A stretch of 64,000 nt of DNA. It comes from JABMPR01 sp964508765 (lineage in GTDB: Bacteria > Fidelibacterota > UBA8477 > JABMPR01). The notes beneath the pieces are model-generated. The model did not search any database. It was not told the origin of the DNA and saw only the letters and a program-made list of their open reading frames with translations. Every line of letters starts with the position of its first letter. Within the stretch, counting starts at the first letter, position 1. The stretch spans positions 22,252-86,251 of the forward strand of contig CAZDVD010000010.1 in assembly GCA_964508765.1 (NCBI GenBank), given 5' to 3'. The translations under genes were made by a program, and so were the position numbers. Of the stretch, positions 54,727 through 64,000 are shown piece after piece.

Positions 54727-56151
54727 TTACTGTTTTATACTCAGATTTTTAGTCCTGGAGTAGCGTCTGAGTATTTTGTTTGTCACTCCAGAAACGTAAG
54801 ATTTACGATCAATTAGACATATTAGATATACGCTCAAACAATTGTAAAGTAGGGAGATTGAAAAAAACTGCATCAAGTGATCCTGATAGGCCGTGCCTGA
54901 AAATAGTATTCGGGCTATTAGTATTTCTGATAACCATCCCCAACTAAGTGAAAAATTGATAGATTTTATTGATCTATTTGGTTCAATAATAGAATTCAAG
55001 AATACTGCTAAAACCGGAATTGAGAATCCGATACATATCGTCAATAGTATTTTCAATATCGAATAATTAATAAAGGGGGAAAGCCAGGTAAGCAGAAGTG
55101 CAATGACTGTCGAGAGCGCTATTGTTAAGCGACGAACCAAGATCAAAACACCATCGGTGGTTGTCTCCCTGTATTTTATTTTGAAAATGTGGGATGCTAC
55201 GACGTGAGATGTAGACCAAAAGACTGACATTAGGCCAAACATGCACACACCGCTAATAATAATAAATAAAAAGCCGTTAAACTTAAATTGATAATTTATG
55301 GCATTGTTCGTATTAGTAACATAAAAACCTTGACTCATTATAATTGAGAAGAAATAAAAACCAGCAAGAGCCATGGCTCCCAAACTCAGTATTTTGCTGT
55401 TAACTCCGTGGGATGAGTTTTTGGCGGTCAAGTCACGATGGTTTCCAACATCACCTATCCAGATGCTGCTCAGAACTATACCTAGCAGAGTAATTACCCA
55501 GGGTTCAATAGTGACCACAGGCTCAGATGGTGCAGAAATTAAGTTTTTGAATTGTAGAATCTGTGCTCCAGAATTCCAAATAGAAAGAATCACCAAACTT
55601 ATTGATACACCTAATCCAACAACTAATCCGACCCGGATAAATCCTGTCCGCCCTAGCGACATAAGACCTACTCCTGAAATCGTGATTAATAAAACTAAAA
55701 TTACAAACGAATAACTTTTATACATGGATTCGAATAAGTAAAAATAAGTAAAAATAAGTATGGGGAGCTTCAGGCCAAGATTGACCAGAATTTCGAAGGT
55801 GTTGTACATACCGCTTTCGGCAAAATGTCTTCCTCCGTATCGCGTGGATACGGATTTTGATTTCATATTTGCGTGAAATTGACCATAGACAACAAAGGAG
55901 GTTATTCCAACGACTCCCCATAGATATGCATTTTCTAAAGTACTCAATGTGTAATGTTTCATAAATAGAATAATTGGTAATATATATGGTAATGTTGAAG
56001 CGGATACCCACAGCAAGCGCCTATATTTTGGTGGCCACTCATGTTGTCGAAAGAAAGGTATTTGGATAGCAGTTGCTAAGTTCACAAAGATAACACTCAG
56101 AAAAAAAAGAACCACAGCGACAATGCTTATTGCTAAAAATGTAGTTGGCAT
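54727..56151 (-). CDS. Polytopic membrane protein, probable permease of unknown family
   Basis: 474 aa with about 12-13 hydrophobic segments, the first at residues 5-30, and a basic C-terminal tail. I do not recognise a signature. A short conserved-looking cytoplasmic stretch STRYGGRHFAESGMYNTFE (about 103-121) and an IWIGDVGNHRDL segment (about 242-253) stand out. The helix number and even spacing would suit an APC-superfamily transporter, distantly SSS-like, but this is weak. It is the first gene of the alpha-glucan operon, 15 nt before the starch-binding-like gene, so transport or sensing of a sugar is a reasonable inference. Confidence 0.6.
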   Translation of the reverse strand: MPTTFLAISIVAVVLFFLSVIFVNLATAIQIPFFRQHEWPPKYRRLLWVSASTLPYILPIILFMKHYTLSTLENAYLWGVVGITSFVVYGQFHANMKSKSVSTRYGGRHFAESGMYNTFEILVNLGLKLPILIFTYFYLFESMYKSYSFVILVLLITISGVGLMSLGRTGFIRVGLVVGLGVSISLVILSIWNSGAQILQFKNLISAPSEPVVTIEPWVITLLGIVLSSIWIGDVGNHRDLTAKNSSHGVNSKILSLGAMALAGFYFFSIIMSQGFYVTNTNNAINYQFKFNGFLFIIISGVCMFGLMSVFWSTSHVVASHIFKIKYRETTTDGVLILVRRLTIALSTVIALLLTWLSPFINYSILKILLTICIGFSIPVLAVFLNSIIEPNRSIKSINFSLSWGWLSEILIARILFSGTAYQDHLMQFFSISLLYNCLSVYLICLIDRKSYVSGVTNKILRRYSRTKNLSIKQ

Positions 56152-56614
56152 GAATCACAATTGGACAAAGATCAAGCCAAAAAAGAGGGGGCTCATTTAA
56201 AGGCGATATAATCCGCTATACAAACCATTTACAGGGAATTATTGATGAAATATCCCCTTGATATCTAAGGAAAGAATTTTATCTGGCTGATAAAATTTTA
56301 TCATTTTTATGACTACTAATGATTTTAAAACTTAACTGATCCACTCTCATTAATGTTTTTCACATTACACCAAATACCAAGTAAATGCTATCTACCTGAG
56401 GTTTATCTCGAATAACCGCCACTAGAATTCTGGAACGCAGTAGAGTGATTTTTAGATGGTCTGGTGTTTGCTTCAAAGCCAATTAATACCGCATCATTTA
56501 TTTTGAATGAGTTTGGAGTGTACATATGATTGCATCAAAAGCAACACCCCTTGTGATCCTTAATTCGCGAATCATGATAAATATCACGCGTAAATATTCT
56601 GGAACAGGAACATT
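56152..56614. other. Divergent intergenic region of the alpha-glucan locus
   Basis: 463 nt between the minus-strand operon and the plus-strand hydrolase gene; promoters for both must lie here. GGAACAGGAAC just before 56615 is the probable ribosome binding region of the hydrolase. No LacI-type operator and no correctly spaced sigma-54 (GG-N10-GC) site was found by eye. AT-rich, no coding frame. Confidence 0.5.
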
Positions 56615-59296
56615 ATGAAAAATCAATTTATCCTAACCATCGCCCTACTCTCAACAACTGCTTGCACGCCCGGAAATATCCTCTACAGATCAGATGCCTT
56701 CACAATCATGGACAACTCTGTAATCCAGGATTCGTTTAAGGTTGAAGTTAAAAACTCCACATCGTTGATCTCAGACTATGTTAGCCCATATAAAGAATTT
56801 ACCCGGAAGGTTTTTGATTTTAAATTTTCTCTAAATGGAGATGATAATGAACGTTTTCCTGGTGAAAATCACCAAATATTTTTGGAATCAGATAGAGATA
56901 TATTAGAGTCAGCCATATACAATTTCGGCACCTCTGATCCCGTGGAAGCTATTATACCTGAAAATCGTAAGGATGAAATTCTTTCAGATGATATTCGTGT
57001 TATCATTAAGGTCAATATGGATCCTGTGCTAACATCCTTTGAGGAAAAGGGATACTATACTCTTTTTAATGGAGAGCAATTTCCTGCAAACAAATTTGAG
57101 GGTGTGTTTATTGCGGGAGGTGCCCTACCACTTTCGTGGGACTTCGCCAACTTGAAGAGCCATCCAGAGCTGGAGTTAACCGATTTAAATGATGATCGAA
57201 TCTTCGAAATTGAGTTGTTAGTTAAAAAATATCAACAAGTTGATGCCAGGAAAGACAACGCTTACTGGAAAGCACAGAACATCGATAAAAACTATCCGAA
57301 TTACACTTCAGACATTCTGCTTTCCGATGCAATGCACCAAATGTCCCTCGAGGAGTTGAAACTGGACATCCGCTCGGATAGTGTTTTTATGGCTGGAGCA
57401 AAATGGCCCGGCGTCTGGACTCGAGATATTAGTTACAGCATTCTTCTTTCGCTGGCCATATTGGAACCAGAGGTAGCAAAAAAGAGTTTACTGCAAAAAG
57501 TCCAGAATCACAGAATACTTCAAGATACAGGAACTGGAGGCTCATGGCCAGTATCTACAGATCGGATGACGTGGAGCCTGGCTGCATGGGAGATCTTCAT
57601 AGTCACAGGAGATACCACCTGGCTTGAGGAAGCCTATAGTATCATTCGCAATTCAGCAGAGGATGATTTACTAACCATTCTTAATCCAGAGACAGGCTTG
57701 GCCTACGGAGAGTCGTCATTTCTTGATTGGAGGGAACAGAGTTACCCCAAGTGGATGGACCCGAAAGACATTTTCATGTCTCAAAATCTGGGTACGAATA
57801 TAGTTCATTATCAAACTTACAACATTCTTGCAAAGATGGCATCTCTTCTTGACGCCCCTGAGGCAGAGACCAAGTACCAGAAGATCGCAACATCTTTGAA
57901 AAAATCAATCAACCAACATATGTGGCTTCAAAATAATGGTTATTATAGTCAATTTATTTACGGTCGCTCTTTTCAATCCACCTCTCCACGTTCAGAGACA
58001 TTGGGCGAGGCTTTAAGCATATTATTTGGTGTTGCCAACACTAAGCAAGCAGAATCAATCGTATCCAAAGCACCTACAACACCATTTGGAACGACCTGCA
58101 TTTACCCGCAGATACCCGACATGCCGCCATATCATAGCAATGGAATTTGGCCCTTTGTTGAAGCTTATTGGGGCTGGGCAGCTGCCAAAGCAGAAAATTC
58201 GGCAAGCGTTGAGCACAGTATAGCTTCGATCTACCGTCCAGCATCACTTTTTCTGAGTAATAAAGAAAATATGGTGGCAGAAACCGGAGATTTCATGGGT
58301 ACTGAGATAAATTCAGATAGACAGCTTTGGAGTATTGCTGGCAACCTGGCCATTGTCTATCGAATTTTCTATGGTATGGAATTCTCTCCTGATGGTTTAC
58401 ACCTGGCACCTTTTATTCCGAAGAGCTTTCGCGGTCAACGTAAACTCTCTGACTTTGCATATCGTGGAAGTATTCTAGATATTTCGATCAGTGGTTATGG
58501 GAATCAAATCCAAGAAATGTATCTAGATGGGCAGCTTGTGAGGGAAAATACAGTACCTTCAAGTCTTGTTGGTAATCATGATATTATCATTCACATGAAC
58601 AATCAAATGCCTGAGGGCATAATTAATTTACAGCGGGTTAAATTTGCCCCAGATACACCTGTCCTTGAAGTAAGAGGTAATATGATTACTTGGGATGCTA
58701 TTATCGGTGCAAATCTGTATAATGTTTATAAAAATGGCGGCTTGTTTGAAACAGTTGAAACAACAGCCGTAGAATTGGACCAGAGCATAGAATTCTCTGA
58801 GTATCAGGTTATGGCCATTGGTGAAGATGGTCTGGAATCTTTTTTAAGTGAGCCAGTATCGATTTACGACATTGAAGTCCAGACTATAAAACCAGAAAAT
58901 ACTCCCTATTCTACTAAGTACGCAGGATTTACCGGTAATGGCTATATAGAGCTAACTAAAGAATCAAATTTATATGTGAGTTTTACATTCAATGTTCCCG
59001 AAGAGGGTTTATACAGTATTGATTTCCGCTATAACAATGGACATGGTCCTATCAACACCAACAATAAATGTGCGATTCGATCTGCTACCGTGGACGGGAC
59101 TTATCTCGGTGTCTTTGCCTTGGCACAACGAGGAAACAATAATTGGTCCGATTGGGGATACACAAATAGGCTTAAGATTCAACTAGAGCCAGGACCACAT
59201 AGTGTTATGCTAGATTTTCTCCCGCATAATGAAAATATGAATACTGAAACCAACTCAGCGCTTCTAGATCTGATGCGAATCATTAAACTGGATTAA
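56615..59296 (+). CDS. Lipoprotein (alpha/alpha)6-barrel glycoside hydrolase with C-terminal binding module
   Basis: 893 aa. Lipoprotein signal (LLSTTACTP, Cys17). An N-terminal beta domain (about 40-210), an (alpha/alpha)6 helical barrel (about 230-620) and a C-terminal part with fibronectin III-like and CBM35/CBM6-like sandwiches (about 675-893, 'YAGFTGNGYIELTKESNLYV'). Motifs GVWTRDISYSILLSLA, STDRMTWSLAAWEIF, SFLDWREQSYP and YPQIPDMPPYHSNGIWPFVE recall six-hairpin hydrolases of the MGH1/GH63-like type; the Asp of WTRD is a candidate acid. The precise family and substrate are unknown to me. It is transcribed divergently from the alpha-glucan operon and precedes the sensor operon by 93 nt, so it may process the sugar that operon detects. 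Confidence 0.75.
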   Translation: MKNQFILTIALLSTTACTPGNILYRSDAFTIMDNSVIQDSFKVEVKNSTSLISDYVSPYKEFTRKVFDFKFSLNGDDNERFPGENHQIFLESDRDILESAIYNFGTSDPVEAIIPENRKDEILSDDIRVIIKVNMDPVLTSFEEKGYYTLFNGEQFPANKFEGVFIAGGALPLSWDFANLKSHPELELTDLNDDRIFEIELLVKKYQQVDARKDNAYWKAQNIDKNYPNYTSDILLSDAMHQMSLEELKLDIRSDSVFMAGAKWPGVWTRDISYSILLSLAILEPEVAKKSLLQKVQNHRILQDTGTGGSWPVSTDRMTWSLAAWEIFIVTGDTTWLEEAYSIIRNSAEDDLLTILNPETGLAYGESSFLDWREQSYPKWMDPKDIFMSQNLGTNIVHYQTYNILAKMASLLDAPEAETKYQKIATSLKKSINQHMWLQNNGYYSQFIYGRSFQSTSPRSETLGEALSILFGVANTKQAESIVSKAPTTPFGTTCIYPQIPDMPPYHSNGIWPFVEAYWGWAAAKAENSASVEHSIASIYRPASLFLSNKENMVAETGDFMGTEINSDRQLWSIAGNLAIVYRIFYGMEFSPDGLHLAPFIPKSFRGQRKLSDFAYRGSILDISISGYGNQIQEMYLDGQLVRENTVPSSLVGNHDIIIHMNNQMPEGIINLQRVKFAPDTPVLEVRGNMITWDAIIGANLYNVYKNGGLFETVETTAVELDQSIEFSEYQVMAIGEDGLESFLSEPVSIYDIEVQTIKPENTPYSTKYAGFTGNGYIELTKESNLYVSFTFNVPEEGLYSIDFRYNNGHGPINTNNKCAIRSATVDGTYLGVFALAQRGNNNWSDWGYTNRLKIQLEPGPHSVMLDFLPHNENMNTETNSALLDLMRIIKLD

Positions 59297-59389
59297 AGCA
59301 GTCCTGGGGTGCTGTTATAGGTAACATTTATTCTTATATTTCACGCAAGTTCATACAAACCGAGATTGGGATGGATATATTTGGACAAA

Positions 59390-60652
59390 ATGAGGTTTTC
59401 GCAAATACTCGTATTTGGTAGAGATTCAAGACTGAATATTTTTGCCTTATTCTTGGCATTCACCCTTCTCCTAACTCTCTTATTTTTCTATGTATATTTT
59501 ACAGGCTACTATACCCCACATGTTACCAAAATCTACTATGCTGACAATATCTCACCCGCTCACAATATGGTGATTGATCGATTCAATGAATTCCATAAGG
59601 GAGAAATTGAAGTCGTTCCAATTGATCTCCCCTTCATAAAGTTCAATACTAATCTTCGCAATGAACTTCTTGCAAGATCATTACGTAATCGGAATAATTT
59701 AATTGATGTATTCGCAATAGATCAGGTATGGAATTCTAGATTTTCCCTTTGGGCAGAGCCCTTAGATTCTCTGATTCCCATGGAAACTCTGGAAACTTTT
59801 TTACCAAAAGTACTTCTAAACGCCTATTCTGGGTCAAGTTTGTCAAGCATACCTCTTCATACAGATGTGGGAGTTATGTATTACCGGCGTGATTTTGTCC
59901 AAAAAATTGATCCTACAGGGGAATTGGAGGAATCCTTAAAATCATCAATTAGCTGGAACGACTTTATCAAGTTAGGAATCGCTCACGGACTTCCAAACAA
60001 TTTCTATGCATTCCAGGGATCAAACTACGAGGGATTATCAGTTAACCTGATGGAAATCCTAGGTCCAAAATATACACATGAGTTATTTAAACTGGATTCA
60101 TTAAAATTGGATGCTAGCATACTGCAAATGGGTAGTAGCTTTCTTTACGATCTCATTCATACCTATGGATTGGCACCATTGGAAGTTATCAACTTCAACG
60201 AAAATCGAACTTACGAATTTGCTCTGGAAAACGACACACCCTTTTTCAGAGGCTGGCCTTCATTTTATCGAGCCATTCAAGATTCAGCATTGGAGCACCT
60301 GATTGGCATTGCCGCTTTACCTCATATCGGTTCAGAACCTCCAGCTTCAGTTTTAGGAGGATGGAATTTAATGATATCCCGCCATTCAAATGTAAAACCA
60401 GAGGCCGCTGTATTTTTGAATTACATGGTTTCGAGTCCTGTACAGGAAATTATGTTAGAGAGAGGTGGGTACCTTCCTGTCATTCAAAATCTTTATTCAG
60501 ATGAGAATATTTTGCAAGAAGTAAAATATATATCCTACTTTAAAGCTCTTGTAGATAAAGGCTTCTATCGACCATCATTTTCTCAATATACCCAATTGTC
60601 ACAAAACCTTTCTGGCTTACTCTACAAGGCTTTAAGCTCCCCACGGAAATGA
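59390..60652 (+). CDS. Membrane-anchored solute-binding-like protein, inferred sensor subunit
   Basis: About 420 aa from the ATG at 59390; the frame is open to a TTG at 59366. One N-terminal membrane segment (about 16-38, NIFALFLAFTLLLTLLFFYV) with no cleavage site or lipobox anchors a periplasmic family 1 solute-binding fold: IYYADNISPAHNMVIDRFNE, DVFAIDQVWNSRF, LHTDVGVMYYRRDFV (hinge), FFRGWPSFY and GGWNLMISRHSNVKPEAAVF. No permease or ATPase accompanies it. It overlaps the histidine kinase start by 4 nt (ATGA). I infer that it binds a sugar and signals through the kinase rather than feeding a transporter. Confidence 0.85.
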   Translation: MRFSQILVFGRDSRLNIFALFLAFTLLLTLLFFYVYFTGYYTPHVTKIYYADNISPAHNMVIDRFNEFHKGEIEVVPIDLPFIKFNTNLRNELLARSLRNRNNLIDVFAIDQVWNSRFSLWAEPLDSLIPMETLETFLPKVLLNAYSGSSLSSIPLHTDVGVMYYRRDFVQKIDPTGELEESLKSSISWNDFIKLGIAHGLPNNFYAFQGSNYEGLSVNLMEILGPKYTHELFKLDSLKLDASILQMGSSFLYDLIHTYGLAPLEVINFNENRTYEFALENDTPFFRGWPSFYRAIQDSALEHLIGIAALPHIGSEPPASVLGGWNLMISRHSNVKPEAAVFLNYMVSSPVQEIMLERGGYLPVIQNLYSDENILQEVKYISYFKALVDKGFYRPSFSQYTQLSQNLSGLLYKALSSPRK

Positions 60653-62142
60653 GGGAAATAAACTTGAAGTTATCAAAAAGTGTGAATGAGTTTCAATTTG
60701 GTATCCGCCATATCATCTTGATATTTATTATCACACTGATTTTCCTAGCTGTATCGGCCTATTTTAACAATTTATCTAAAGCTAAAATGATCGATAACAC
60801 TGCTGAGATATATCGTCAGACCTCAATTGAAAATCTCGCAGATCTTACTGCTACATCTGTCGAATTACTCCTTGAACAGACAGTATCAATTTCTAATGAT
60901 TCAGAGGAATGGAAAGAAGAAGCTATCAATGGATTTGACATGATTCTAAGCCAACAAACCCTGCGAGAAAATATCGAAGATTTATGTATATTGGTCACTC
61001 AGAATAGTAACATATCTGCTATAGACAATGGTCAAGACCTATACACCTATTATCTGAAAGGCGAACTGGGAACAGTCAGAAATAGTCAAGCACATAGCGT
61101 GGCAATCAACCTTTATCGAACTGTGGAAAAGCAGCTGGCCGCTGAACAGAGTATAGTGAGTTTTTTTAATGATGAGCATGTTTTTCAAATCTTTGTCCCA
61201 ATGATATTGAAAGGCAAATTTTCAAGCGTGCTCTATATGCGCATAGGAGTGGATTACTCCAGTCTAATCCGTGAGATTAGTATCGGCTATTCACATACAA
61301 GTATCATTTTTACTGTGCTTATTATGTTGGGGTTACTATCAATGTTTTATCTATCCTCATACATGGTTAACGAGCGAGAAGATGCTCTATATAAACTTTT
61401 TGATGAGCAGCAGTCCCAGTTGAAACAAAATGTCGAATTGCAAAAAGAACATTTATTCGCCCGTCGCATTTATCACACGCACCACAAAGCTGAAAAGATC
61501 ATGGGATATATCAAGAACGATCTGAGAGCTCTGAGCCCGACGGCTTTCGAAAAACAGGTGAATAGCATTTTAAAATTCGCCAGCTATATCCAGCGGGTCA
61601 TCTATGATATGAAATCCTTTAATCCGCCGGTAAGCACGATCAGAAATGCCGCTTTTCAGAGCGATCTAAATCAGATTATTGAGTTTATTGTGAATCAGAT
61701 ATTCGGTCGTCACGAGAAATTTGGGAATCTTGAGGGAATTGAAACTGATTTTGACCCAAAAGTTCCAATTGTCCATATCAATGAATATGTGATCTGGGAA
61801 ATTCTGGAGCCACTTATCCATAACAGTATTGATCATAACCCAGAAAAACAGATTCAGATCAGCATTACAACCCATCACGACAAAGATTTGAATCGATCTT
61901 CCATCGTGATTCGCGACAATGGTATTGGCTTTGACGAGACAATGCTTGAGATTGATGAAAATCAGATACAAAAATTATTTCTGGAAAGTACCAGCAAAAA
62001 ACCAGAATCTGAGAACTCAGGATATGGCTGCTACATTGCCTATCAGATCAGTCTCCGCTGTGCCTGGAAACTATCAGCTTCTAACACAGAAACGGGCGGA
62101 GCTAGAATGACCGTTCAAATCCCTCACTCCGAAAGAAATTAG
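60649..62142 (+). CDS. Membrane histidine kinase, partner of the binding-protein sensor
   Basis: 497 aa. Two membrane segments (about 21-39 and 217-239) flank a periplasmic domain of about 175 residues; a coiled-coil-like linker (240-270) follows. The putative phospho-acceptor region ARRIYHTHHKAEKI (271-284) has three His (276, 278, 279) and does not match the common H-box HE-RTPL. The ATPase domain shows an N box (EPLIHNSIDHN), G1 (RDNGIGF) and a G2 altered to SGYGCYIA. Coupled by ATGA to the upstream binding-like protein and one base from the sigma-54 activator. By analogy with kinases that read periplasmic binding proteins, it should sense ligand occupancy of its neighbour. Confidence 0.87.
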   Translation: MREINLKLSKSVNEFQFGIRHIILIFIITLIFLAVSAYFNNLSKAKMIDNTAEIYRQTSIENLADLTATSVELLLEQTVSISNDSEEWKEEAINGFDMILSQQTLRENIEDLCILVTQNSNISAIDNGQDLYTYYLKGELGTVRNSQAHSVAINLYRTVEKQLAAEQSIVSFFNDEHVFQIFVPMILKGKFSSVLYMRIGVDYSSLIREISIGYSHTSIIFTVLIMLGLLSMFYLSSYMVNEREDALYKLFDEQQSQLKQNVELQKEHLFARRIYHTHHKAEKIMGYIKNDLRALSPTAFEKQVNSILKFASYIQRVIYDMKSFNPPVSTIRNAAFQSDLNQIIEFIVNQIFGRHEKFGNLEGIETDFDPKVPIVHINEYVIWEILEPLIHNSIDHNPEKQIQISITTHHDKDLNRSSIVIRDNGIGFDETMLEIDENQIQKLFLESTSKKPESENSGYGCYIAYQISLRCAWKLSASNTETGGARMTVQIPHSERN

Positions 62143-62143
62143 C

Positions 62144-63592
62144 ATGACACCAAAGACGATCAGGATCCTTGTCGTTGAGGACGAAAAGTACGATGTCGCC
62201 CGCATACGAAGCACATTAGCGCCTTATGAAAGCATTCTTAAGATCATTGAGGTTGTTGAGAATGGATACGATGCGCTCGAAAAAATTGAACAGGGTGCGA
62301 ATTATGATGTCATCATACTTGATTACCAAATCTCCGGTGGTCTGTATGGTGTGGAGTTAATCAAAAAGATCAAAAGACTTGATCCCAACATGCAGATCCT
62401 GGTCATCACAAAAAAGACCATCAACCAGACCGACCTGAACTTCGCAAACACGCTGCTGGAGTCTGGCGCATACTGGTATGGTACGAAGTATCCTGGTGAC
62501 ATAGAGGACTTCATTTACCAGCCCACTGACTTCGTTTTAAGCATTATGAATGCCTATGCCCTCAAGCAGGCCGAGGTCTCACAATCGGTTATCAGGGGGC
62601 GCCTTGATGAGAAGATCGACACGCTCCTGGAGCAAACACCCCTCATAGGAAAGTCTGAAGTCGTACTCCAGCTCCAAGAGCTCATCACCAAATACGCCAA
62701 ACCTCAAGCCAATGTACTGATCATTGGTGAATCGGGCACCGGTAAGGAGCTTATTGCAAAAAACATCCATTATCAAAGTGATCGTCGATATGAGCCCTTT
62801 GTTCCGGTGAACTGTGCCGCAATTCCCAAAGAGCTGATTGAAAGTGAACTTTTTGGTCATGAAAAAGGCTCCTTCACGGGTGCGGATAAAGCCCGGGTGG
62901 GCTATTTTGAGCAAGCCGATGGCGGAACGATTTTCCTGGATGAGATCACCGAGTTGCCCCCATCATCCCAGGCAAAATTATTGCGGGTGCTGCAAGAGGG
63001 AGAAATTGACAAGATCGGTCGCAGTAAAAGCCACAAGGTGAATGTCAGGGTTCTGGCAGCCACCAATAAGAGTATTGAAGATCTATCTCAGGAAAATATT
63101 ATCCGACAGGATCTATTTTATCGTTTGAATATTCTTGAGATCGATGTACCCACCCTCAGGGAGCGTACTGGAGATGTTGCTATTCTGGTTGAGCATTTCG
63201 TCGAATATTTTTGTCTGGAGATGGGTCGCGAAAAGCTCTCAGTGGCGTCTTCTGCCATGGCCATTCTAGAGGGTTACACCTGGCCTGGAAACGTCAGACA
63301 ATTAAAGAATGTGGTCCAAAGGATCGTGATCTTGGCTGATGATGATGAGATCAACGAGACACTGGTGAGAACCTGCATGAAGGGCTCCATGAATCTGCAG
63401 TCAGATACGGATACTTCAGGTGCTTTTCAATTTGATCAGATCCTTCCCATGAAGGAAATGGACAAGATCTTTAAGCACAAGTATATTGAATTTATTCGCT
63501 CCAACAGCCGGACAGAGACAGAGGCGGCTGAAAAGCTGGGCATGGCGCCTTCAAACTTCTATCGATTGTGCAAAGAATTGGGAGTTAAGTAA
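62144..63592 (+). CDS. NtrC-family sigma-54-dependent response regulator
   Basis: 482 aa. Receiver domain 1-125 with the acidic pair at VVEDE and phospho-acceptor Asp60 (ILDYQ); linker 130-165; AAA+ sigma-54 domain about 165-395 with Walker A GESGTGKE (195-202), sigma-54 contact loop GSFTGA (242-247; Ala to Ser variant of GAFTGA), Walker B TIFLDE (262-267) and the LRER...GDV region; C-terminal Fis-type helix-turn-helix (about 450-480, 'TEAAEKLGMAPSNFYRLCKE'). It activates sigma-54 promoters when phosphorylated by the kinase encoded one base upstream. No target promoter was identified in the window. Confidence 0.95.
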   Translation: MTPKTIRILVVEDEKYDVARIRSTLAPYESILKIIEVVENGYDALEKIEQGANYDVIILDYQISGGLYGVELIKKIKRLDPNMQILVITKKTINQTDLNFANTLLESGAYWYGTKYPGDIEDFIYQPTDFVLSIMNAYALKQAEVSQSVIRGRLDEKIDTLLEQTPLIGKSEVVLQLQELITKYAKPQANVLIIGESGTGKELIAKNIHYQSDRRYEPFVPVNCAAIPKELIESELFGHEKGSFTGADKARVGYFEQADGGTIFLDEITELPPSSQAKLLRVLQEGEIDKIGRSKSHKVNVRVLAATNKSIEDLSQENIIRQDLFYRLNILEIDVPTLRERTGDVAILVEHFVEYFCLEMGREKLSVASSAMAILEGYTWPGNVRQLKNVVQRIVILADDDEINETLVRTCMKGSMNLQSDTDTSGAFQFDQILPMKEMDKIFKHKYIEFIRSNSRTETEAAEKLGMAPSNFYRLCKELGVK

Positions 63593-64000
63593 GTTCTATC
63601 TCCATTAGCTATCTGTTCTGGGTAGCGAGATTCATGCATCTCTACAGAGTTCACACGGTCGCTAAAGTGGTCACTCATGGTGGTGAGATTATTTATTATT
63701 GTTCGGTTTAATAGCCTGACTGAAAATCCCCGTGTCACTTATCGAGTCTTGAACCCCTTCTCTTTAGGCAGGATTTCAAGCTCTGCTAACAGGATGGCAT
63801 ATATTACTTTATGATAGATTTCTAATTGGTAGGGGCCTGCGCTTTAGTGGCCGATTCCTGAAGGATTACGCTTACGGATATTGTATACACCCGGCTATTG
63901 TAGCCGCGTACCATACTCTGGGAATCCTTACTCAGCAAGAGTAATAGCAGATGTTAATATCGGTGTATACAGAAAATGATATACAAATTGAAGGATCTTA
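63593..64000. other. Gene-free stretch at the window end
   Basis: No coding frame of interest and no clear terminator after the response regulator. A 10-bp inverted pair TGTATACACC (63882-63891) and GGTGTATACA (63962-63971) lies about 70 nt apart. Nothing else recognised. Confidence 0.4.

Noticed and set aside
56500..56560. Possible sigma-54 promoter before the lipoprotein hydrolase (TTTGGAG...TTGCATC).
   Set aside because: The GG and GC elements are about 15 nt apart instead of 10, and the -24 element is not TGGCAC.
1..64000. tRNA, rRNA, integrase, phage genes or complete insertion sequences.
   Set aside because: None found in the gaps by eye; the DUF1670 pair and duplicated intergenic element are the only hints of mobility and are reported as such.

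Overview
The window reads as a chromosomal segment of a Gram-negative FCB-superphylum bacterium outside the classical Bacteroidetes. Neomarinimicrobiota, Calditrichota or an Ignavibacteria-like lineage would fit, but the sequence alone does not decide between them. The reasons are: eleven proteins or fragments end in a type IX secretion (T9SS) sorting domain with the NYPNPFNP-type motif; PorV-family barrels and TonB receptors with a carboxypeptidase-regulatory N-terminus are present; and SusD is absent although carbohydrate loci are plentiful. No tRNA, rRNA, CRISPR array or complete insertion sequence was seen.

Region 1 (1-2290): the 3' part of a secreted lamin-tail-domain protein containing a perfect internal repeat of at least 334 bp, a strong terminator, and a gene-free stretch with inverted repeats. 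Region 2 (2291-21871): eleven co-directional minus-strand genes that look like one regulon headed by a LacI-type regulator with its own promoter and operator. In transcription order they are LacI, a CBM9-like surface protein, a TonB receptor, a giant sorting-domain protein, a PorV-like barrel, a cytoplasmic GH94 phosphorylase, two glucanases of the family found inside cyclic beta-1,2-glucan synthases, a solute-binding lipoprotein and two ABC permeases. I read this as a beta-1,2-glucan (or related beta-glucan) utilisation locus: surface cleavage, TonB import, ABC import, then phosphorolysis.

Region 3 (21.8-26.7 kb): a truncated gene remnant carrying a second LacI-type operator, and a membrane histidine kinase with a double propeller sensor but no receiver or DNA-binding domain. 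Region 4 (26.7-33.3 kb): accessory secreted proteins, namely a beta-helix/caspase-like protein, a protein that is only a signal peptide plus sorting domain, a small membrane protein and a seven-repeat FG-GAP propeller, with a duplicated leader/intergenic element. Region 5 (33.4-35.1 kb): an overlapping pair of DUF1670-like proteins.

Region 6 (35.1-56.2 kb): a minus-strand alpha-glucan locus with a permease-like protein, a starch-binding-like surface protein, TonB receptor, giant sorting-domain protein, PorV-like barrel, GH31, vSGLT-like sodium/sugar symporter, GH97 and a secreted GH13 amylase. Region 7 (56.6-63.6 kb, plus strand): a lipoprotein (alpha/alpha)6 hydrolase and a tight three-gene sensor operon (membrane-anchored sugar-binding-like protein, histidine kinase, sigma-54 activator).

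The most notable pattern is that the block surface binding protein / intercistronic hairpin / TonB receptor / giant sorting-domain protein with MopE-like DGIDND motifs / PorV-like barrel occurs twice in the same order, once in the beta-glucan locus and once in the alpha-glucan locus. I propose it as a SusCD-like glycan-uptake module in which the giant protein and a dedicated PorV paralogue stand in for SusD.
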